A stretch of DNA of 6,467 nucleotides from Deltaproteobacteria bacterium (GTDB lineage: Bacteria; Myxococcota_A; UBA9160; SMWR01), in the NCBI GenBank assembly GCA_029261905.1, contig JAJDAM010000133.1, positions 1 through 6,467 on the forward strand, read 5' to 3'. A program made the position numbers and the translations under genes. A model generated the notes under the pieces. The model worked only from the letters and a program-made list of their open reading frames with translations. It searched no databases and was not told the origin of the DNA. Of the stretch, positions 1-4,884 are shown in pieces (positions within the stretch are counted from its first letter, which is position 1; every line of letters starts with the position of its first letter).

Positions 1-368
1 ACGCCCACCCAGCGCCGGGCGGGATGCACGGCTGCCGCAAAGAAGTAGGCGCCGCCGACCCACAGCGTTGCCATCATCACCAGAGCGATGCGCAGCGCGG
101 ACTTCCAATCGAGCAGTTGATCGAGCGGCGAGAACAACACCGCGAAACCGTTGCCGGACACCGGTGTATTGGCTTCGAACCAGCGCGCATAGCCGTTGGC
201 GACGTCGTCCAGGTGGTTGCTGGCGTGGATCGTGTAGACGTGTTGGGGGCCGTCGTGGGTGGGGAGATAGTCGAAACCCGAAATCGACAACACGACGCCA
301 CACAGCAACACCAGCAGCGCGAGCAACGACGCGTGTGTGTCCCGAGCCGCCCATCCGAGAGTTTTCAC
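1..368 (-). CDS. N-terminal part of a multi-pass membrane protein, possibly GT-C-like (3' end outside window)
   Basis: Reading leftwards from a GTG at 368-366 gives 122 residues open to the window edge. An in-frame TGA lies six codons upstream of the GTG, so the start is well bounded. GGAG sits five bases before it. After a short charged N-terminus (VKTLGWAARD) comes a hydrophobic helix at about residues 14-32. A polar stretch with P-T-H-D-G-P-Q-H (36-43) and many aromatic residues follows, then a second hydrophobic segment at about 91-114. A helix followed by an extracytoplasmic loop with an Asp/His-rich motif is the N-terminal arrangement of GT-C glycosyltransferases and of related large membrane proteins with a P-x-H-D-x-P-x-H-type motif. 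That link is a resemblance, not an identification. The gene diverges from a polyprenyl-phosphate glycosyltransferase gene, which would suit an enzyme using lipid-linked sugars. It could equally be an uncharacterised transporter-like membrane protein. Confidence 0.72.
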   Translation of the reverse strand, partial: MKTLGWAARDTHASLLALLVLLCGVVLSISGFDYLPTHDGPQHVYTIHASNHLDDVANGYARWFEANTPVSGNGFAVLFSPLDQLLDWKSALRIALVMMATLWVGGAYFFAAAVHPARRWVG

Positions 369-373
369 CGGGT

Positions 374-377
374 CTCC
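374..377 (-). promoter_or_regulatory. Ribosome binding site of the left-edge membrane protein
   Basis: On the minus strand GGAG is followed by a five-base spacer (ACCCG) and GTG. This fixes the GTG at 368 as the start, with the in-frame TGA just upstream excluding a longer protein. Confidence 0.6.
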
Positions 378-544
378 AGCAGTTCACCCGAGCTGATTCG
401 TCGCATCGGATCCCAAGGCGGGCTCGCAATCGGTCGAGATTCGCTTTGCAGCCGCTGCGTGAATCCGGGTTTCGGGACACGCGTCAGGCCCCATTGATCG
501 GCAAAACTGCTCCTACCCCTAAGCGATTCCATCAAGAATCGGGC

Positions 545-562
545 CCGGTGTTCCGATACCGG
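545..562. repeat. Short inverted repeat in the leader upstream of the glycosyltransferase
   Basis: CCGGT (545-549) and ACCGG (558-562) are perfect inverted arms around an 8-base loop. They are nested inside a second, longer-range pair, GGCCCG (542-547) and CGGGCC (578-583), which overlaps the first arm, so the two pairs are mutually exclusive. It could be an operator or a leader hairpin, but arms this short arise easily by chance in GC-rich DNA. Confidence 0.25.
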
Positions 563-656
563 ACTTCGGTGTGGGTTCGGGCCATCTTGGGTTCGAAAAT
601 GGCCGAGCGAGCTCCATCCGAACTCAATCCCGAAGTCAATTCAAGCTCAGCTGCCT

Positions 657-663
657 GGAGGGG
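657..663 (+). promoter_or_regulatory. Shine-Dalgarno that decides the glycosyltransferase start
   Basis: GGAGGGG lies just upstream of the GTG at 668; measured from the end of GGAGG the spacer is six bases. The alternative ATG at 599 has only TTGGG-like bases upstream. This favours the GTG start. Confidence 0.6.
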
Positions 664-667
664 TCGC

Positions 668-1639
668 GTGCTCTCAGTGGTCGTCCCGGTCTTCAACGAG
701 GCCGGAAATCTGATTCCGCTGCTGGAAGAGCTGACCGATGCGCTGATCGGCCTGCCGACCGCGTACGAGATCATCCTCGTCGACGACGGAAGTACCGATG
801 ACGGCCCGGCTCTGATGGCGTCGCTGGGGGCCAAGAACGATGTCATCAAAGTGTTGACCCTCAAGCGAAATCTGGGGCAGACGGCCGCCATGATGGCCGG
901 CATCGACCACGCCCTCGGACACGTCATCGTCGCGCTCGATGGAGACGGCCAAAACGATCCCGCAGACATTCCGCGGTTGCTCGACAAGCTCGCGGAGGGT
1001 TTCGACGTGGTGTCCGGCTGGCGACGCGAGCGTCATGACGATTGGCGGAGGGTCTGGTTGTCGCGCGTGGCGAACCGTCTGATCTCGCGAATTTCAGGCG
1101 TCGAGCTTCACGACTACGGCTGTTCGTTGAAAGCGTATCGTCGCGACACCATTCAGTCGGTTCGACTCTACGGTGAGATGCATCGGTTCATTCCGATCTA
1201 CGCGAGCTGGCAGGGCGCAGCCGTCGCGGAGATCCCGGTCAATCACCGGCCCCGCCTCGAGGGCGAATCGAAATACGGATTCAACCGGATTCTGAAGGTC
1301 TTCCTCGATCTGTTGGTCGTGCAGTTTCTCGGCCGATACGAGACCCGGCCGATGTACGTCTTCGGCGGCTTCGGCCTGATGTGCTGGGCGATCGGTCTGG
1401 GCGCCGGCGCGTTTTCGATCTACCGGAAGTTCTTCGACGACACCTCGTTCATTCTCACTCCGCTCCCGCTGCTGAGTGCGATGTCGTTCATGACCGGTGT
1501 GTTGAGCATCTTGATGGGCTTCCTTGCAGAACTGCTGGTGCGTACCTACTACGAGTCGCAACAGAAGACTCCCTATGCGATCCGATCGAAACTGAACATG
1601 GATCCCAATACGGATCCCAACATGGACGAACGCGACTGA
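668..1639 (+). CDS. Family 2 glycosyltransferase, polyprenyl-phosphate sugar transferase (DPM1/ArnC/GtrB-like)
   Basis: Predicted to move a sugar from a nucleotide donor to a polyprenyl phosphate on the cytoplasmic face of the inner membrane, giving a lipid-linked donor for envelope glycans. Numbering from the GTG (323 residues), the GT-A core opens with SVVVPVFNE (3-11). It carries DDGSTD (39-44), KRNLGQ (66-71) and the metal-binding DGDGQNDP (91-98, D91 and D93). HDYGCSLKAYRR (148-159) and HRPRLEGESKYGF (193-205) are hallmark motifs of the DPM1-like subgroup. Two membrane helices follow at about 228-251 and 265-291, as in ArnC and GtrB, then a tail with YYESQQK. The length matches that family (about 310-330). 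The start was chosen for its strong ribosome site; the ATG at 599 would give 346 residues. The last codons form a 12-bp tandem repeat, and the TGA overlaps the ATG of the amidotransferase, so the two are translationally coupled. The sugar cannot be told from sequence. Confidence 0.93.
   Translation: MLSVVVPVFNEAGNLIPLLEELTDALIGLPTAYEIILVDDGSTDDGPALMASLGAKNDVIKVLTLKRNLGQTAAMMAGIDHALGHVIVALDGDGQNDPADIPRLLDKLAEGFDVVSGWRRERHDDWRRVWLSRVANRLISRISGVELHDYGCSLKAYRRDTIQSVRLYGEMHRFIPIYASWQGAAVAEIPVNHRPRLEGESKYGFNRILKVFLDLLVVQFLGRYETRPMYVFGGFGLMCWAIGLGAGAFSIYRKFFDDTSFILTPLPLLSAMSFMTGVLSILMGFLAELLVRTYYESQQKTPYAIRSKLNMDPNTDPNMDERD
1595..1627 (+). repeat. 12-bp tandem repeat at the 3' end of the glycosyltransferase gene
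   Basis: Three consecutive units, AACATGGATCCC, AATACGGATCCC and AACATGGAC (last incomplete), encode NMDP-NTDP-NMD. Within it GGATCCCAA occurs twice exactly (1600-1608 and 1612-1620). The period is a multiple of three, so unit gain or loss changes only the length of the polar C-terminal tail, just before the stop at 1637-1639. Confidence 0.75.
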
Positions 1640-3504
1640 TGTGCGGGATCGCGGGCTTCGCCGGGCGCGGTGACATCGCGGACCTGCGCGCGATGACGCG
1701 CGCGTTGTCCCACCGAGGTCCCGACGCCGAGAACTTGTGGTCGGACCCTTCGGAATCGGTCTTTCTCGGGCACCGCCGGCTGGCGGTGGTCGATCTTGCT
1801 GGCGGCAGTCAACCGATGTGGACCGCCGACAGAATCGTCGGTGTCGTCTTCAACGGAGAGATCTACAACCACGCAGAACTTCGCGAAGACCTCGAAGCCC
1901 GTGGCCATCGCTTCGCTTCGGATCACTCCGACACCGAAGTACTGCTCCACGGCTATCGACAGTGGGGAGAGGATCTCGTCCATCATCTCAACGGGATGTG
2001 GGCGTTCGCGATCTACGATCGCAGCAAGCGGCGGTTGTTGTTGTCGAGAGATCGATTCGGACAGAAACCGCTGTATTGGTGGCGTGAGCGCGGGGTGTTC
2101 GGGTTCGCGTCGGAATTGTCTGCGATCGAACAGCACTCCCGATTCGATGCGTCGATCGATCCGGTCGCCGTGCAGAAGTACTTCGGCTACGGCTTCATTC
2201 CCGCGCCTCGATCGATCTATCGCGGGGTGCACAAGCTCGCTGCCGGCAGCAACCTCACGATCGAACTCCCCGGCGGTGAACCCGAGGTTCGCCGTTGGTG
2301 GCGCTTCACACTGGAGCCCGACGCAGCGCTCGCTCGTCGAGGACCGGAACAGGTGGCCGAGGAGCTTCGCGAGCGCTTCGAAACGGCGGTGGCCCGCCGC
2401 ATGATCGCGGATGTTCCCGTCGGGGTGTTGCTGTCCGGGGGATTCGACTCCTCGGCGGTCGCCGCGGTCGCCGCCCGTCATCGCAAGCCCGGCGAGCTTC
2501 ACACCTTCTCGGTCGGTTTCGACCAGGACAGCTTCGACGAAAGCTCATTCGCGCAGACGATGGCGCGCTACATCGGCAGCGAACATCACAGCGTGAAGTT
2601 CACCGCCGACCACGCCCGGCGGGTGTGGCCCGAAATCGCGGGCCATCTCGATGAGCCCATGGCGGATGCATCGCTGTTGCCCACGCAGTTGTTGTGCGGC
2701 ATCGCCCGCCGCGACGTGACCGTGGCGCTCAGTGGTGATGGGGCCGATGAACTGTTCGCCGGCTACGCGCCGTTTCAAGCGCTGCGCCGTGCGCAGTGGT
2801 ACCAACGCCTCGTTCCGCGGCCTATTCATCGCGCGGTCCAGCTGATGGTCGGTCGCCTGCCGACATCGCACAGTTATCTGAGCTGGGATTTCAAGCTGAA
2901 GCGCACACTCGCCGGACTTTCGTATCCGCCTCGACTTTGGAACCCGGTCTGGATGGCGCCACTGGCACCCCGCGAGATCGCCGAGCTGATCGCAGAGCCG
3001 GTCGACCCCGAACAACTATTCGAAGAGGCGATCGAAGCCTGGGATGAGAGCCGGCGGCTCTCACTCGTCGATCGATCGCTCCAGTTCTTCACGCGCCTCT
3101 ACCTGTCGGACGATATTCTGACGAAGGTCGATCGCGCGAGCATGGCGCACGGCCTCGAGGTGCGATCGCCATTTCTCGACATCGAGTTGGTCGATCTCGC
3201 GCGACGGATCCCCTCAGGATGGAAGCTGAAACACGGTCAATCCAAGTGGATCTTGCGCCAGGCGTTCGCGGATTGGCTTCCGAACGAAATCACACAGCGA
3301 AGCAAGCAGGGTTTCGGAATCCCGATCTCGACCTGGATCGCGGAAGCGAATCCACCCTTCGACGCTGCGCCGAACTCTTCGTTCGGAAAAGAGCGCCTCG
3401 AGGCTCACAGGAACCGAAGCGCTGATCACCGCCTCTACCTCTACGCGCAGTGGTTGCTCGACAGCTTCGAAAGCCGCGCCTTGGGCCAGACCCGCGCCGC
3501 CTGA
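1639..3504 (+). CDS. asnB: Glutamine-hydrolysing asparagine synthetase-type amidotransferase (AsnB family)
   Basis: A 621-residue class II glutamine amidotransferase fused to an ATP-pyrophosphatase synthetase. The start MCGIAGF is fixed by Cys2, the nucleophile that hydrolyses glutamine after Met removal. The glutaminase domain (about 1-210) shows HRGPD (25-29), HRRLAVVD (45-52), NGEIYNH and DRFGQKPLYW. The synthetase domain (about 230-600) has the ATP-binding loop SGGFDSS (266-272; Phe where Leu or Ile is usual), HTFSVGF, SGDGADELFAGY (from 365), VDRASMAHGLEVRSPFLD and KQGFGIPISTW. All key motifs are present, so it should be active. It is longer than E. coli AsnB (554) and close in size to AsnB paralogues found in surface-polysaccharide loci. 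Its ATG overlaps the glycosyltransferase stop (TGATG, 1637-1641). The substrate may thus be aspartate or a carboxylate on a glycan; context favours a glycan role but does not prove it. The reading frame remains open upstream of 1639, but the Cys2 requirement excludes a longer form. Confidence 0.95.
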   Translation: MCGIAGFAGRGDIADLRAMTRALSHRGPDAENLWSDPSESVFLGHRRLAVVDLAGGSQPMWTADRIVGVVFNGEIYNHAELREDLEARGHRFASDHSDTEVLLHGYRQWGEDLVHHLNGMWAFAIYDRSKRRLLLSRDRFGQKPLYWWRERGVFGFASELSAIEQHSRFDASIDPVAVQKYFGYGFIPAPRSIYRGVHKLAAGSNLTIELPGGEPEVRRWWRFTLEPDAALARRGPEQVAEELRERFETAVARRMIADVPVGVLLSGGFDSSAVAAVAARHRKPGELHTFSVGFDQDSFDESSFAQTMARYIGSEHHSVKFTADHARRVWPEIAGHLDEPMADASLLPTQLLCGIARRDVTVALSGDGADELFAGYAPFQALRRAQWYQRLVPRPIHRAVQLMVGRLPTSHSYLSWDFKLKRTLAGLSYPPRLWNPVWMAPLAPREIAELIAEPVDPEQLFEEAIEAWDESRRLSLVDRSLQFFTRLYLSDDILTKVDRASMAHGLEVRSPFLDIELVDLARRIPSGWKLKHGQSKWILRQAFADWLPNEITQRSKQGFGIPISTWIAEANPPFDAAPNSSFGKERLEAHRNRSADHRLYLYAQWLLDSFESRALGQTRAA

Positions 3505-3551
3505 GACAAAGTGCGCTGAGACAAAGTGCGCTGAGACGAGGTGCGCTGAGA
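3502..3551. repeat. 15-bp tandem repeat beginning at the asnB stop codon
   Basis: TGAGACAAAGTGCGC occurs at 3502-3516 and exactly again at 3517-3531. A third copy with two changes (TGAGACGAGGTGCGC) is at 3532-3546, and the first five bases of a fourth (TGAGA) follow. The first TGA is the asnB stop. Because the period is five codons, a TGA recurs in the same frame at 3517, 3532 and 3547. It looks like slippage duplication of the gene terminus. A role as a binding site is possible but unsupported, and no hairpin is evident within a unit. Confidence 0.85.
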
Positions 3552-3638
3552 TCGCGCGGCCATCGAGTCGGACTGCCAGGGTGCAATTTCCATCGTCTTT
3601 GATCGCCCTATGCCTGATATGCTCGCGGCGGGGGAATC

Positions 3639-3644
3639 GGAGGA
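3639..3644 (+). promoter_or_regulatory. Shine-Dalgarno that decides the CoA-transferase start
   Basis: GGAGGA precedes the ATG at 3649 with GGAGG ending five bases before it. The in-frame ATG codons at 3610 and 3619 lack such a site and would add residues outside the usual family start, so 3649 is preferred. Confidence 0.65.
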
Positions 3645-3648
3645 ATCG

Positions 3649-4863
3649 ATGGACGGTGTCATGAAGGGCGTTCGGGTTCTCGAGGTGGCGCAGTTCACCT
3701 TCGTACCGGCTGCAGGCGCGGTGCTCGCCGATTGGGGCGCCGATGTGATCAAGATCGAGCATCCGGTTCGTGGTGATGGCCAGCGTGGATTGATCCAGGT
3801 TGGAGGCAAGGACAACACCGCGAACATCAATTTCTTGATGGAACACTCCAACCGGGGCAAGCGAAGTCTCGGACTCGATCTCACACACCCTGACGGACGC
3901 GCGCTGCTGCACGAGATCGCGAAGGTTTCGGATGTGTTTCTCACCAACTTCCTGCCGGGTGCGCGACAAAAGATGAAGATCGATGTCGACGATCTGCGCG
4001 CCATCAATCCCGACATCATTTACGCGCGCGGCACCGCCCATGGCGACAAGGGGCCGGAGCGTCACAAGGGTGGCTACGACTCCACCGACTACTGGGCGCG
4101 CAGCGGCAGTGGCATGGGGATGCGGGCCGAAGGCGAGGCACCGGGCCTCCAACCGGGTCCGGCCTACGGTGATTCGATCGGAGGAATGACGATCGCCGGG
4201 GGGATCGCGGCCGCATTGTTCCGCCGAGAGCGAACCGGCGAGCCGTCGGTGGTCGACATTTCTCTGCTCGGGACCGGCCTGTGGGCGATGGGTGCCGGTT
4301 TGACCGGCGCGATGCTCGCGGGAGAAGGTGGCGGAGTCCCCACCCAAGGCGCCGCATTCATCAACCCGTTGGTCGGGATCTATCGCTCGAAGGGCGGCGG
4401 CACGATGATGTTTACCATGCTGCAAGGGCACGTGTATTGGGCGGATACCGTCGAGCATCTCGGACATCCGGAACTCGCGACGGATCCCCGTTTCGCCACC
4501 CCGGAAGCGTTCAAGGAAAATTCGGACGCGGCGCGGCAGGTGCTCTCCGAGATCTTCGAGACGAAGACCCTCGAACAATGGCGCGATCAACTGGCGCCGA
4601 TGAAGGGGCAGTGGGGCCCGTTCCAGACCACCGGCCAGATCCCCGGCGACCCGCAGGTGATCGCCAACGATCACATTCGCGAGATCGAGATCGGAGACGG
4701 GTCGAGCTTCCGGGTCGTGGCGAGCCCGGTGCAGTTCGATGGTGTTGCGTTCGAGCTGCGAAAGGGTCCCGAGCACGCGCAGCACACCGAAGAGGTCTTG
4801 ACCGAACTGGGGCTCGACTGGGAACGGATCTCGGCGTTGAAAGCGTCGGGCGTGATCAACTGA
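3649..4863 (+). CDS. CaiB/BaiF family III CoA-transferase
   Basis: A 404-residue cytoplasmic enzyme of the family that includes formyl-CoA transferase, carnitine CoA-transferase CaiB and alpha-methylacyl-CoA racemase; family transferases move CoA between carboxylic acids through an aspartyl-CoA thioester. Family marks: GVRVLEVA (7-14), LADWGADVIKIEHP (26-39), NRGKRSLGLDL (68-78), then a VFLTNFLPG segment (96-104). The expected nucleophilic Asp is D144 in HKGGYDSTDYW (139-149; codon 4078-4080). Next to it the sequence is YWARSG, where many characterised members have a QAxSG-like stretch, so it belongs to a divergent, uncharacterised subgroup. A glycine-rich segment (GDSIGGMTIAGGIAAALF) is also typical. 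Length is normal (380-420) and nothing is broken. It lies 144 bases after asnB in the same direction with its own ribosome site, and I see no metabolic link to the sugar genes. The acyl substrate cannot be predicted. Confidence 0.93.
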   Translation: MDGVMKGVRVLEVAQFTFVPAAGAVLADWGADVIKIEHPVRGDGQRGLIQVGGKDNTANINFLMEHSNRGKRSLGLDLTHPDGRALLHEIAKVSDVFLTNFLPGARQKMKIDVDDLRAINPDIIYARGTAHGDKGPERHKGGYDSTDYWARSGSGMGMRAEGEAPGLQPGPAYGDSIGGMTIAGGIAAALFRRERTGEPSVVDISLLGTGLWAMGAGLTGAMLAGEGGGVPTQGAAFINPLVGIYRSKGGGTMMFTMLQGHVYWADTVEHLGHPELATDPRFATPEAFKENSDAARQVLSEIFETKTLEQWRDQLAPMKGQWGPFQTTGQIPGDPQVIANDHIREIEIGDGSSFRVVASPVQFDGVAFELRKGPEHAQHTEEVLTELGLDWERISALKASGVIN

Positions 4864-4884
4864 GACTCGACCACGCGAATCTAC

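Larger units (their letters stand above)
369..667. other. Divergent intergenic and leader region, no gene seen
   Basis: These 299 bases separate the left-edge membrane protein gene (minus) from the glycosyltransferase gene (plus) and should hold promoters for both. The plus-strand frame of the glycosyltransferase stays open through the region. The segment 599-667 could therefore extend that protein by 23 residues from an ATG at 599, but its third-position G/C content (11 of 22 codons by count) is clearly lower than in the gene body. I found no convincing -35/-10 pair: TTGATC at 494-499 has no good -10 at the right distance. Apart from the inverted repeat at 545-562 I see nothing else in it. 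Confidence 0.55.

Noticed and set aside
24..497. Plus-strand open frame over the left-edge gene and leader
   Set aside because: It is antisense to the membrane protein that has a ribosome site and helices. Its product is Gln/Arg/His-rich with no motif.
68..667. Long N-terminal extension of the glycosyltransferase
   Set aside because: The frame is open but overlaps the divergent gene, encodes Arg/Ser/Thr-rich sequence unlike any family N-terminus, and the GT-A fold begins at 668 directly after a strong ribosome site.
1381..1638. Upstream extension of the amidotransferase frame
   Set aside because: Glutamine hydrolysis needs Cys at position 2 (MCGIAGF at 1639), and the extension overlaps the conserved helices of the glycosyltransferase in another frame.
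1573..2502. Minus-strand open frame of 309 codons antisense to asnB
   Set aside because: It lies opposite conserved glutaminase and ATP-loop motifs and has no recognisable domain or ribosome site.
3587..3623. Possible promoter before the CoA-transferase (TTTCCA with TATGCC, or TATGCT at 3618)
   Set aside because: Hexamers match the consensus poorly and spacings are off, so it is not reportable in GC-rich DNA.
3214..4785. Minus-strand open frame of 523 codons antisense to the end of asnB and to most of the CoA-transferase
   Set aside because: The opposite strand carries two clear family-matching proteins. The antisense product is low-complexity, Arg- and His-rich, matches no motif I recognise, and even reads through the 15-bp repeats as SAHFV units. 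Long antisense frames are expected in GC-rich genes.
4864..4884. Bidirectional terminator between the convergent CoA-transferase and sulfatase-like genes
   Set aside because: The 21-base gap has no stable inverted repeat and no T-tract; only a trivial CTCG/CGAG pairing lies nearby inside the coding region.
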